This document shows, piece by piece, positions 52,515 through 62,848 of a stretch of DNA of 64,000 bases. The DNA lies in the NCBI GenBank assembly GCA_031732755.1, contig JAVMKI010000065.1:18086-82085 (forward strand), given 5' to 3'. This DNA is from Contendibacter sp031732755. GTDB taxonomy: Bacteria; Pseudomonadota; Gammaproteobacteria; Competibacterales; Competibacteraceae. Both the position numbers and the translations under genes were made by a program. The notes beneath the pieces are model-generated. The model was given only the letters and a program-made list of their open reading frames with translations. It did no database searches and was not told the origin of the DNA. Position 1 is the stretch's first letter. The number at the start of each line of letters is the position of its first letter.

Positions 52515-54926
52515 ATGATCGAGCTTGATCCATCGCTGATTAATGATTTTGTCGCCGAGGCCGGCGAGCACCTTGAAGAAATGGAAGCGACCCTGCTGCG
52601 ACTGGCTGGAGATCCGGCTAATCGGGAGCTGCTCAACACCATCTTCAGGCCGGTTCACACGATCAAGGGCGCCTCGCAATTCATGGGCTTGGCCCGAATT
52701 GCCGCCCTTTCCCACAAATTGGAGGACCTGCTGGATTTACTCCGCCAAGGGAAGCGGTCTTCAAGTCCAGATATCGTGGAAACCCTGATTCTCGCTCGCG
52801 ACCGTATCGCCATGCTGGTGGCTGATTTGACGCATTCCCAGACGGAAGAAACCCCGGTCGACGATTTGATGGCCAAGCTCGAACGGATCATGGATGGGCG
52901 AGAGGAAACGGAGGAGGCGATGGAAATCGCGGAGACGGAAACCATCGATGCCGAGGCGCTGGAACCACCGCCCGTGATTCCGGCCACGCCGGAAATGGAA
53001 ACCTACGAGGAGGAATACGACAAGGAACTATTCACCATATTCATCCAGCAATTGCAGGAGAAGCTGGCCTTTCTGAGCGTGCAGGTCGAGCGGTTTTCCA
53101 CCGCGCCCGATAAGTTCGAGGTGTTGGAGCAGTGCCTCGACGGCATCAAAAATCTTAGCTCCTCCGCGAATTACATGGGTTATCAAGCCCTCGCGCTGCT
53201 GTACGAACAATGGTGCGATGCAATCCTCGCGGCTCAGCAATCCGTGGCGCTGGACCAGGAAGTTTCCATGGACTTCATGGAGACTTACATCGGCAGGGTG
53301 ATCCAGTTCTTTCCGCAACATGGCGACCGCTTGCTGCAAGGTAGCGAGTCGACAGCGGTGCAACTTCCCATCGAAGTGGCCGCGCTGGTCCCCGCCGCGG
53401 ATTCCTCGGTGGCGGAGTGGTTGGAAAACGAGGTTTTGCCACAAACCAGCAAACTCCCGGTTTTTTCCGAGGAGCCGACCGTGGTCCAGGTCCAGCCGAA
53501 GCCGGCGGTCGATGGCCGGTATCAGGAACCCGCCACGGGCGCTGGGCCCGTTTGGGAAACCGAGGGCGAGCATCAGAAAACGGAACCGTCCCCGGACACC
53601 GGCGAGCGGATTGTGAAGAAAAGCGTGCGGGTGGATGCGCACAAGATCGACGTTCTGATGAATCAGGTGGGAGAATTGATCGTCGACCGCTCCTATTTCT
53701 TCCAGCTATTTAACGAGATGCGAAACCTTCAGCAGCATCTGAAGGTCAACGCCGGGCTCGATCCGAAGGACATGAAGCTGATCCGGGCTTTCACCTACCG
53801 ATTGGGTGAAGCCATTGTTTCCTTGAGTCGGACCTCCAACGAACTTCAGGAAGGGGTGATGAAAGTACGGATGCTGCCCATTGCCCAGCTTTTCAATCGT
53901 TATCCCCGCCTGATCCACGATCTCACGCGCGGCACCACCAAGCAGGTGCAACTGGAAATCCGGGGCGAGGATACCGAATTGGATCGGATGATTATCGAGG
54001 AGATTTCCGATCCGCTGATTCACCTGATCCGCAATTCGGTCGATCACGGCTTCGAAACCGTGGCGGAGCGCAAACGGCTGAATAAACCTCCGACAGGCAC
54101 TTTGCTGCTGGAGGCTTATCATGAGAGTAACCATATCGTCATCGAGATTACCGATGATGGTCGGGGCATGAATCCCGAGCTGATCAAGGTCAAGGCGCTG
54201 GAAAAAGGATTGTTTTCCAGGGAGGAACTGGAGCGGATGTCAGATCGGGAGTTGCTGCGGTTGATCATGATGCCCGGTTTTTCCACGGCGGCGGAGGTGA
54301 CCAATACCTCCGGTCGTGGTGTCGGCATGGATGTGGTGAAAAAGAATATCGAGAAATTGAATGGCACAATCGATATTGAATCCACGGTTGGTTTCCAGAC
54401 GCGAATCCGACTGAAAATCCCATTGACCTTGGCGATCATCTCGGCGCTGATGGTGCGGGTTGGCGACAATCTATTTACCGTGCCATTGGCCAACGTGGAA
54501 GAAACATTACGGATTTTCGCCAAGGACATCACGACGGTGGAAGGCACCGAAGTGATTCATCTGCGCGGTAAGACCACGCCGATCTTCCGGTTGTCCATCT
54601 TGTTTGATATTCCCGCCGACCAACTGGATAGCGACAAGTTTTTCGTAGTTATCGTCAATGCTGGGTTACGAAAAATTGGTCTGGTGGTGGATGAATTGCT
54701 AGGCCAGGAAGAAGTGGTGATTAAGCCACTAGTGGATTACTTGCAAGAGAAGAGTGGTTTGTCAGGCGCGACGATCATCGGCGATGGCCGGGTTTGTCTA
54801 ATCCTGGACGTGTATGAATTGGCGAATATTGCCATGAATCGGCAGATTGCCCGTTATCAGGAGTTAAATTTGGGAAGACGGAAAGCCGGCAATGACAAAA
54901 CCGGCTATCCGCGACCGGCAAGTTGA
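52515..54926 (+). CDS. cheA: CheA-type histidine kinase with a second, His-less Hpt-like domain
   Basis: An 803-residue kinase. Hpt domain 1-110 with phosphoacceptor His48 in PVHTIKGAS. A second Hpt-like helical region (about 165-270) has LDGIKNLSSSANYMGY, in which Asp209 stands where His should be. The linker is 275-365, the dimerisation domain about 370-440, and the ATPase has HLIRNSVDHG, DDGRGMN and the GRGVGMDVV box. A CheW-like regulatory domain ends the protein (about 640-775). No P2 (CheY/CheB docking) domain is obvious. The ATG at 52515 is preferred over TTG 52497 because the Hpt helix begins there. Confidence 0.93.
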   Translation: MIELDPSLINDFVAEAGEHLEEMEATLLRLAGDPANRELLNTIFRPVHTIKGASQFMGLARIAALSHKLEDLLDLLRQGKRSSSPDIVETLILARDRIAMLVADLTHSQTEETPVDDLMAKLERIMDGREETEEAMEIAETETIDAEALEPPPVIPATPEMETYEEEYDKELFTIFIQQLQEKLAFLSVQVERFSTAPDKFEVLEQCLDGIKNLSSSANYMGYQALALLYEQWCDAILAAQQSVALDQEVSMDFMETYIGRVIQFFPQHGDRLLQGSESTAVQLPIEVAALVPAADSSVAEWLENEVLPQTSKLPVFSEEPTVVQVQPKPAVDGRYQEPATGAGPVWETEGEHQKTEPSPDTGERIVKKSVRVDAHKIDVLMNQVGELIVDRSYFFQLFNEMRNLQQHLKVNAGLDPKDMKLIRAFTYRLGEAIVSLSRTSNELQEGVMKVRMLPIAQLFNRYPRLIHDLTRGTTKQVQLEIRGEDTELDRMIIEEISDPLIHLIRNSVDHGFETVAERKRLNKPPTGTLLLEAYHESNHIVIEITDDGRGMNPELIKVKALEKGLFSREELERMSDRELLRLIMMPGFSTAAEVTNTSGRGVGMDVVKKNIEKLNGTIDIESTVGFQTRIRLKIPLTLAIISALMVRVGDNLFTVPLANVEETLRIFAKDITTVEGTEVIHLRGKTTPIFRLSILFDIPADQLDSDKFFVVIVNAGLRKIGLVVDELLGQEEVVIKPLVDYLQEKSGLSGATIIGDGRVCLILDVYELANIAMNRQIARYQELNLGRRKAGNDKTGYPRPAS

Positions 54927-55020
54927 ATGAAGCGAGGGGAGGAACCCAGCCCTGTCTGTCATGGGATGATGCCGCGCCGCCGTTGCGTCTGCTTCGCTTT
55001 CAACCGGTGAGAATCTCGAT

Positions 55021-56079
55021 ATGGTGGAGAAAATAAAAGTCCTGGTCGTGGACGATGCTGCTTTCATGGTCAAGGCGGTCAGCGAACTGCTGGAATCCGA
55101 TCCAGGTATTAAAATTGTCGGTAACGCCAGGAATGGCCTGGAAGGTTTGGAAAAAATAAAGGCGTTGCATCCCGACGTCATCACGCTGGACATGGATATG
55201 CCAGTAATGGACGGTGTCACGACTATCCGCCACATCATGATCGAAGCGCCGGTTCCGATTGTCGTTCTCAGTTCCCTGTTCAGCGATGGCAACATTACCT
55301 TTGAGGCGTTGCGACTTGGTGTGGTGGATTTTCTGCCCAAACCCTCCGGCGCCATTTCCCGTGATATCTATCGCGCCAAGCAACAGCTTATTGATCGCGT
55401 CAAGCTGGCGGCGGTGGTGAATCTGCAAAATATTCGTCGGGTCAGGTTGAGCCGGTGGGACAGTCGGGATTTGTTAGCCGAACGGTATGGATTTCAATCG
55501 CTGGATTATCTTTTGGCGGTGGGGACTACGCTGGGTGGACCGAATACTTCCTTGCGTCTTTTTTCCAGCCTCTCGCCTAAATTACCGGCGGCGGCGGTTA
55601 TCGTTCAGGAGATTTCCCCGAAAATCCTGCCAGCCTTTGTACAAAAATTTGATGAATATGTTCCCTGGAAAGTGGAAGTGGCGCGGGATGGAGCGATAGT
55701 GGAGCAGGGTGTCTGTTATGTCAGCTCTTATGAAAATACCGTCACTTTCCAAGTGAATTCTAATAGGGAAATCTGTTTACAGATCAGTGAAACTTCAGAC
55801 AAGCCATTAAATGCCCTGTTCGCATCCGCCGCCGATATCTTCGAGCGTCATGCCATTGGTCTTTTGTTGACTGGAATCGGGGACGACGGCACGGAAGGGT
55901 TTGCCAGAATCAAGAAAAAGTCCGGCGTCACCATTGCCCAAGAGATAGAAACCTGTGTCTATCCCAATCTGATCCAGTGCGCTATTGAACGGCAGGTGGT
56001 GGATTTCGTGGTGGACGAGGATAGGCTGCCCATCACCATAGCGGCGCTGATGGAAAGCACCGCCCGTATTGAGGTGTGA
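55021..56079 (+). CDS. CheB-like response regulator with a dead methylesterase site (copy 2)
   Basis: A 352-residue protein with a receiver (1-125, Asp57) and a CheB-type domain (about 160-350). The GASTGG motif is changed to GTTLGG, putting Thr170 in place of the catalytic Ser, and the catalytic His is Glu197 (VQEIS). Asp289 is kept (GIGDDG). The changes differ from those in the copy at 47020, so the two lost activity independently or diverged long ago. It lies 94 bp after cheA and 18 bp before the ABC permease gene, suggesting that the transporter belongs to the same transcript. Confidence 0.85.
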   Translation: MVEKIKVLVVDDAAFMVKAVSELLESDPGIKIVGNARNGLEGLEKIKALHPDVITLDMDMPVMDGVTTIRHIMIEAPVPIVVLSSLFSDGNITFEALRLGVVDFLPKPSGAISRDIYRAKQQLIDRVKLAAVVNLQNIRRVRLSRWDSRDLLAERYGFQSLDYLLAVGTTLGGPNTSLRLFSSLSPKLPAAAVIVQEISPKILPAFVQKFDEYVPWKVEVARDGAIVEQGVCYVSSYENTVTFQVNSNREICLQISETSDKPLNALFASAADIFERHAIGLLLTGIGDDGTEGFARIKKKSGVTIAQEIETCVYPNLIQCAIERQVVDFVVDEDRLPITIAALMESTARIEV

Positions 56080-56097
56080 GTTCCAGGAATCGCGCGC

Positions 56098-56922
56098 ATG
56101 AATAAGTCCAAGGTCCATCATCGATGTATGATGCGTGAGTATGCCGCGAATCTGTTTGAATGGTTTCTTGGAAAAAGGCGCGTCGTGCTCCCTCTGGCCG
56201 CATTGGCGGTGATCCTCTTGGCTTGGGAGTTGACAGCCCGTTACAGTGGTTGGAGCGAGCAGGTTTTTCCAAGCCCTTCGAAAGTGATGCATGGTATGGG
56301 CGAATTGATTGCCAGTGGCGCGTTGTTGCGGCATTCGATAGCCAGTTTGTTTCGGGTTACAGCGGGATTCTATTTGGCGGTTGTCTTTGCCATACCATTG
56401 GGCATTTTGTTGGGACGAATGGAGGTGCTTAACTTGATGCTAAATCCGGTGATTCAGTTTTTACGTCCCATCTCACCGCTGGCATGGATTCCGTTAGCGG
56501 TGCTATGGTTTGGAATAGGGGATAAGCCTGCCATCTTCCTGATCTTTCTAGCTTGTTTTTTCCCTATCGTGGTAGCCACCGCCATTGCGGCTCGCGCCAT
56601 CAATCCGATTTTCCTCCAGGTGGCCGCCAATTTTAAATTCAACCGCTGGGAAACGATGACCAAGATCATCATTCCAGCCATCATGCTGAATGTGTTGACC
56701 GCTTTGCGGCTCACGGTGGCGATTGGGTGGTTGGTGGTCGTGGCTGCGGAAATGCTCGCGGTCCGTTCCGGTTTGGGGTATCTGATCCTGGATTCCAGAA
56801 ACGCCTTACGGATGGATTATGTGATGGTGGGCATGGTGATGATTGGACTGATTGGGATTATGCTGGATTATCTGATGCAGCGATTGACGCATCTGCATCC
56901 ATCGTTGCTAAGAACTTACTAA
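56098..56922 (+). CDS. ABC transporter permease, SsuC/TauC/NrtB-like
   Basis: A 274-residue inner-membrane permease with about six helices, of the family that imports sulfonates, nitrate, bicarbonate or thiamine precursors. The N-terminal helix contains LAALAVILLAWELTAR; the coupling loop that contacts the ATPase is ANFKFNRWETMTKIIIP. The start is supported by AGGAA 8 nt upstream. It directly follows the CheB-like gene and precedes the ATPase and binding-protein genes, giving a full importer. The substrate is unknown. Confidence 0.88.
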   Translation: MNKSKVHHRCMMREYAANLFEWFLGKRRVVLPLAALAVILLAWELTARYSGWSEQVFPSPSKVMHGMGELIASGALLRHSIASLFRVTAGFYLAVVFAIPLGILLGRMEVLNLMLNPVIQFLRPISPLAWIPLAVLWFGIGDKPAIFLIFLACFFPIVVATAIAARAINPIFLQVAANFKFNRWETMTKIIIPAIMLNVLTALRLTVAIGWLVVVAAEMLAVRSGLGYLILDSRNALRMDYVMVGMVMIGLIGIMLDYLMQRLTHLHPSLLRTY

Positions 56923-56973
56923 CGTCTATCTGGTACGACCCGGATAGGTCCAGTTTCGAAAAACTTATCAAGA

Positions 56974-57783
56974 GTGGCAGGTAGCACCGTGGGGCATATC
57001 CTGATCCAAGATATATGTAAGTCGTATGAAAACCGGCGGCTGAAACGACGTGGGCCCCGCGATCCATATTCAGCCGGCGAGGCAATGCGGATTTTGGATC
57101 GCATCAATCTTGAATTTCTTGAAGGCGAGATGGTGTGCCTGCTGGGACCTTCCGGTTGCGGAAAATCCACGCTGTTGCGCATCATCGCTGGTTTTGATAT
57201 CCAGGTTTCCGGCAACGTCATCATCGACGGCAAAAAAGTAGTTGGCCCTAGCCCAGACCATATCTTCGTTTTTCAACATAGCGGCCTGCTACCCTGGATG
57301 ACGGTTTGGCAAAATGTCGAACTAGGTGTGCGCCACATGGAGGATGTGCGAGCCAAGCAAGAAAAGATTCAGGAAAATATCGATATGGTGGATTTGGTCG
57401 GTTTTGAGCAGCATTATCCCTACCAGTTGTCTGGGGGAATGCAGCGCCGCGCGGAGTTGGCAAGAGCCTTGGCGGCTAACCCGGATGTGTTGATCATGGA
57501 CGAGCCTTTCAGCGGTCTTGATTTCCTGAGTCAGATGAAGATTCGTGAGGAAATCGTCAACATGCACGAACTGTTGCGTAAAACCACACTGGTGGTTACC
57601 CATGATATCGACGATGCCCTGTTGATGGGAGATCGCATCGTGGTTATGGGTAATAAGCCCACACAGGTCAAACTGAATCGCCAGCTTGATATTCCACATC
57701 CACGTGATCCCAAGAAAAATGTCGTGCTAGGCGACTTACGCGATGAATTATTCCTAATGCTCGGAGTGAGCTATGCCGTATGA
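56974..57783 (+). CDS. ABC transporter ATP-binding protein, SsuB/TauB/NrtD-like
   Basis: A 269-residue ATPase. Walker A GPSGCGKST, Q-loop VFQHSGLLPW, signature LSGGMQRR, Walker B LIMDEPFSGLD and the switch His in VVTHDIDDA are all intact, so it should hydrolyse ATP. A short basic insertion (RRLKRRGPRD) follows the first strand. Start is GTG at 56974; GTG at 56989 is an equally reasonable choice. It overlaps the binding-protein gene by 11 bp, indicating translational coupling. Confidence 0.88.
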   Translation: MAGSTVGHILIQDICKSYENRRLKRRGPRDPYSAGEAMRILDRINLEFLEGEMVCLLGPSGCGKSTLLRIIAGFDIQVSGNVIIDGKKVVGPSPDHIFVFQHSGLLPWMTVWQNVELGVRHMEDVRAKQEKIQENIDMVDLVGFEQHYPYQLSGGMQRRAELARALAANPDVLIMDEPFSGLDFLSQMKIREEIVNMHELLRKTTLVVTHDIDDALLMGDRIVVMGNKPTQVKLNRQLDIPHPRDPKKNVVLGDLRDELFLMLGVSYAV

Positions 57784-58822
57784 ATGGAACCACCTTTGGC
57801 GTCGTTTATCTTTAAGTTGGCGCATCACGATTGTTGCCATCGGTTGGCTGGTCATCATTTCCATATTGCACTATGCGTTGAATGTCGAACATGGTGGCAA
57901 GAGGATCATCCGGTTGGGTTATATGCCCGTGATCAGCAATTTGGCGGTGCCATTACTAGATTACGCCAGCCAGAATCAGGGAACCGTTCGGTTCCAAGCG
58001 CTTAAATTTTCCTCTTTCGCGGAATTGGGAGAGGCATTGCGTAACGACCAGATCGAAGCCGCTTTTATGATCGCACCATTGGCAATTGTGCTTAGGCAGC
58101 AGGGGGAAGATATCAAGTTGGTTTATATCGGCAACCGCCATGAAAGTACGCTGGTCGCCAAGAAAAGTCTGCGGGTAGCCACGTTGAACGATCTGGTCGG
58201 TAAAACGGTCGCGGTTCCACTGCGCTACTCGGGTCACAACCTCGGTATCAGGCGGTTGATGGAGGAGCGCGGGCTGGTCGATAAGATCAAGGTGGTTGAA
58301 ATGAATCCGCCGGATATGGCGTCATCCTTGGCCGCTGGGGCCTTGGACGCCTATTTTGTGGGAGAACCGTTCGCGGCAAAAACCTTGAAGAGTGGTGATG
58401 CCAGCCGCGTTTTTTATGTTGAGGAAGTGTGGCCGAATTTTATCTGCAACCTGACTGTCGTCAAACAGAGGCTGATTCGGGAAGAGCCGGCTGTGGTAAG
58501 GCTGCTGGTTGAGGGCGCGGCCCGTTCTGGAATCTGGGCGGCGCAAAATCCTCCGGCGGTTGCCAAGATCGCCTCGCAATATTGGAACCAACCTGCTGAG
58601 CTGATTGAATATGCGCTTTCGACTCCTCCCAACCGGATTCGTTACGATCAGTTTCTGCCAAAACAGGAAGAAATGCAGCAGATGGCTGATCTGATGGTGC
58701 ATTTTGGGCTGCTGACCAGCAATGACATTACTGGCTTGGTGGAGGATCAGTTTGCAAAAGCGGCTGATTTGAATGAAGTGACCAGCATTGAAAGCATCAT
58801 TCAACCCTCCAGGCTAAAATAG
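57773..58822 (+). CDS. Membrane-anchored ABC solute-binding protein, SsuA/NrtA/NMT1-like
   Basis: A 349-residue protein. Instead of a cleavable signal, residues 18-38 form a hydrophobic anchor (ITIVAIGWLVIISILHYAL) with no AxA site or lipobox. The rest is a two-lobed binding protein of the NMT1/SsuA type: RLGYMPVISNLAVP at the start, LKFSSFAELGEALRNDQI, and LAAGALDAYFVGEPFA. The ligand is unknown; relatives bind sulfonates, nitrate or pyrimidines. A tethered binding protein beside a chemosensory cluster could also report solute occupancy to the receptor, but this is inference. Confidence 0.85.
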   Translation: MPYEWNHLWRRLSLSWRITIVAIGWLVIISILHYALNVEHGGKRIIRLGYMPVISNLAVPLLDYASQNQGTVRFQALKFSSFAELGEALRNDQIEAAFMIAPLAIVLRQQGEDIKLVYIGNRHESTLVAKKSLRVATLNDLVGKTVAVPLRYSGHNLGIRRLMEERGLVDKIKVVEMNPPDMASSLAAGALDAYFVGEPFAAKTLKSGDASRVFYVEEVWPNFICNLTVVKQRLIREEPAVVRLLVEGAARSGIWAAQNPPAVAKIASQYWNQPAELIEYALSTPPNRIRYDQFLPKQEEMQQMADLMVHFGLLTSNDITGLVEDQFAKAADLNEVTSIESIIQPSRLK

Positions 58823-58828
58823 GTTGGA

Positions 58829-59257
58829 CTATCTCGTCAGATAGTCCTCCATATTTTCCAGATACTTTTTGAGAGCATTGTATTCGTCTTCGTAGATATC
58901 CAAAAATTTTACGCCAGTTTCGTAGGTCTTGTCGGGTAGTGGATGAATCCAAACCACTTCGGCAACTGCGGTCAGGGGAGTGGTTGCGACGGTTCCAGCC
59001 GAGTCGTCGATGATGGAGGTAACGCTCTTCATGTACCGCCGCCAACCCTTCAAGTGTATTTTCAAGCTTAACCGGGTTCCTGGTTCATAAGCGTTGGCGG
59101 TGATAAGGCCGATTCCACCCTTTGCGATATTTTTCAAAGTGCCTGATTCTTCAGCCTCGGCTGAAAAAGGGTATTCAAGTTTGGCGAGCGTGACGTCGAC
59201 TTTTTTGGGAAGTCGGTGAAAATAGCGTTTGTCTTGGTCGGATTGTGTTTCGGTCAT
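58829..59257 (-). CDS. PilZ domain protein (probable c-di-GMP effector)
   Basis: A 142-residue protein, essentially a single PilZ domain. The RxxxR switch is RYFHR near residues 11-15, and the second motif is NIAKGGIG, where Ala replaces the more usual Ser of (D/N)xSxxG. c-di-GMP binding is plausible but not certain with that change. It starts after GAGGGA, and a near-perfect sigma-70 promoter lies just upstream. It converges with the ABC operon, 6 bp apart, and is divergent from the GGDEF gene. Confidence 0.82.
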   Translation of the reverse strand: MTETQSDQDKRYFHRLPKKVDVTLAKLEYPFSAEAEESGTLKNIAKGGIGLITANAYEPGTRLSLKIHLKGWRRYMKSVTSIIDDSAGTVATTPLTAVAEVVWIHPLPDKTYETGVKFLDIYEDEYNALKKYLENMEDYLTR

Positions 59258-59301
59258 TGGTTATCCCTCGAATTTTGGTGATTGATGATTTAATTTTATC
59301 C

Positions 59302-59330
59302 ATTATATTTTTACCATGAATGGGTTTCAA
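59302..59330 (-). promoter_or_regulatory. Near-consensus sigma-70 promoter of the PilZ gene
   Basis: On the minus strand: TTGAAA (59330-59325), a 17-bp spacer and TATAAT (59307-59302). The -10 is a perfect match and the -35 differs at one base. The predicted 5' UTR is about 40 nt with GAGGGA close to the ATG. Confidence 0.75.
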
Positions 59331-59617
59331 GAAAGCGCGAATAAAGCCAACCCACTTCAAGTTTTTCAAGTCAACGGTTGTATCCATGAAAATAATCTGG
59401 ATATTTTCCGCCACTGGCTGTAGGGCGTGGATTGACGTCAGGGGGCGCACGGGTTACAAAGGTGCGGCGGGTGGTTGCGGCTTGGCTAACTTGGCCGATC
59501 CGTTCCTGGAGCGGGAACAGGCCCCGATGCCGTTGATGCCGCCGCTGCCAACCTTGCCACTATTGACGGGTAGTTGGGCCGGGTGGATATTGATCACTGG
59601 CAATGCAGGTGGCTTAT
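59331..59617. other. Region before the REC-GGDEF gene, no gene recognised
   Basis: An open frame from 59320 crosses this stretch, but it has no recognisable domain and its Pro/Leu-rich codons look incidental. The left part is A/T-rich and belongs to the PilZ promoter; the right part is GC-rich. The promoter of the GGDEF gene should be here, but no clear match was found. Confidence 0.4.
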
Positions 59618-60532
59618 ATGGATTCAATTTCATTGTCTACGACGCGTCCCCGGTTGTTGTTGGTCGATGATGTCAAGGCCAATTTGTTGCTGCTGGCCAA
59701 GGCGCTCGGCCAGGGTTATGAATGCCGGCTGGCGACCGATGGTGCCAGCGCGTTGACGCAGGCGTTCGACGACCCACCTGATCTGATCCTATTGGACGTG
59801 ATGATGCCAGGCCTGGATGGCTACGAGGTGTGCCGTCGGCTTAAGGCGGATCCCCGCACCGTGAATATTCCGGTTATTTTCCTCACTCATTTAAACGAGG
59901 ACGCGGATGAGAAAGCCGGGCTGGAAGCCGGAGCGATTGATTACATCACCAAGCCGTTTCGGTTGCCGATCATCAAGGTGCGGGTGCGCAATCATCTGGA
60001 ACTCAAACGGCGTGGCGATCTGCTGGAGAAGCTGGCCGGTATAGACGAGCTGACCGGCGTTCCCAACCGGCGGCGTTTCGACGAGACCCTGACGGCGGAA
60101 TGGAATCGCGCCTGGCGTTCCAGTAGCCCGCTAGCGTTGATCCTGCTCGATATCGACTTTTTCAAGGCCTATAACGATCACTACGGCCATCCCCAAGGCG
60201 ACGATTGTCTGAGAAGGGTAGCAGCGGTGCTGGCAACTACCGCGAAGCGTGCCTCGGATACGCTGGTGCGCTATGGTGGTGAGGAGTTCGCCGCCATTCT
60301 ACCGGCGACTGCCCAGGATTCCGCCGTCAATATGGCCGAACTCATGCGCTATCGAGTGATGGAACAGGCTATTCCCCACAGTTATTCGGAGGTCGCTTCT
60401 TGCGTTACCATCAGCCTGGGGGTGGCGGCACGCGTTCCAGACGGACACAATACCGCCGCCGGCCTGGTGAGAGCCGCCGATGGCGCGCTGTATCGAGCCA
60501 AGCACGCCGGACGCAATCGGGTTGGGCAGTAA
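59618..60532 (+). CDS. Response regulator diguanylate cyclase (REC-GGDEF)
   Basis: About 304 residues. The receiver (about 10-125) has LLVDDVKANLLLL, the phosphoacceptor Asp in LILLDVMMPGLDG and Lys in YITKPF. The GGDEF domain (about 140-304) has an intact GGEEF active site and an RASD inhibitory site exactly five residues before it, so it should make c-di-GMP with product feedback. This is the WspR/PleD type of architecture. The start at 59618 is preferred because AGGTGG lies 5 nt upstream; ATG at 59603 is possible. Lying next to the PilZ gene and the CheA cluster, it is a candidate CheA phosphorylation target. Confidence 0.9.
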   Translation: MDSISLSTTRPRLLLVDDVKANLLLLAKALGQGYECRLATDGASALTQAFDDPPDLILLDVMMPGLDGYEVCRRLKADPRTVNIPVIFLTHLNEDADEKAGLEAGAIDYITKPFRLPIIKVRVRNHLELKRRGDLLEKLAGIDELTGVPNRRRFDETLTAEWNRAWRSSSPLALILLDIDFFKAYNDHYGHPQGDDCLRRVAAVLATTAKRASDTLVRYGGEEFAAILPATAQDSAVNMAELMRYRVMEQAIPHSYSEVASCVTISLGVAARVPDGHNTAAGLVRAADGALYRAKHAGRNRVGQ

Positions 60533-60627
60533 CCAACCTCTGCGGTAGATACCGATCTCAAGCCTACAGTGGAGCGGTGTCTTTGCCACTCATTGGGCCG
60601 GATAGGGGAATTGGAATCTCCACGGAG

Positions 60628-62034
<1,407 letters not shown>

Positions 62035-62078
62035 CGGTTGTGGCTTCGTGGGGAAAAAAGATGATGCGGTGGCGTTGT

Positions 62079-62819
62079 TCAAACTGAGCAGGATTGGTAA
62101 ATCCAATCCTCTGTCAAGTGCTGGTAAAGCTGGCATCGAAATCCCGCCAAATTTGGGGAACCGGTCCACTCGCCAGAAATGAGGCAGCCCTCCGGACATT
62201 CTCGAACGCAATGATAGATATTGACGCATGACCAGCACTTTGTGGGAATCCGCATCGCGCTACGACGCAGTTGGGCAATACAGTTCATGTTCATGAACGG
62301 TGGGGCGCTTCCCATGGCAACTTGTCCCAAGAACATTCCTTTTCCCATCCCTTTTCCCATCGCGTCATGGCGGTTCGTATCCAGGAAGCACCCGGCTATT
62401 CCAGCATCTGGGGTGAGTTGGAGCACGTCGCGCAGAATATTGCAGTAAGGCCCGTGAATTTCTTCCGGACGTACGCCGGAGAGATCGAGTTTACAGCCTA
62501 ATTGATTTGCGATCTCCTGTGCCGATTGGAAATATCTTGCGAAGAATTTCGCGTCTTCTGGGGCAAAGCTTGTCTTCGGGTTGCCACCAGCCTGATAAAC
62601 GGGCTCAAAACGAATGATCCTTGCGCCGAGGCACTGCCGGATGTAGCGGACTATGGAAGTTTGGGCGTTCATGGTCTCTGGCGTAATGGTAGCGCGCACT
62701 ACGAATGGCGTTCCAAGCCGTGTGAAAATCCGGGCGGTGCGCTCCACCGCTTTCGATACCTCAACTCCAGCGGTAGTCGGACGCTGCCTATCCTGAATCT
62801 GGTTCAATGAGATTTCCCG
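62079..62819 (-). pseudogene. 5'-truncated radical SAM/SPASM protein gene
   Basis: About 240 C-terminal residues remain. The segment IQDRQRPTTAGVEVSKAVER matches the position just after the radical SAM core in SPASM-type enzymes, and the C-terminal half has the Cys cluster CWSCVNIYHCVRECPEGC that holds auxiliary iron-sulfur centres. The N-terminal half with the CX3CX2C cluster is missing: upstream of about 62820 the frame runs into stops (TAG, TGA) and then transposase sequence. The enzyme is therefore almost certainly dead. Relatives mature peptides or sulfatases; the original substrate is unknown. The start shown in frame is a TTG at 62807 with no family support. Confidence 0.75.
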
Positions 62820-62848
62820 TGGTCACTACAAGATGTAGTGGTGGGGTT

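Noticed and set aside
59320..59670. 116-codon ORF across the PilZ/GGDEF intergenic region
   Set aside because: It starts inside the PilZ promoter and ends inside the REC-GGDEF gene in another frame. Composition is Pro/Leu-rich with no domain.
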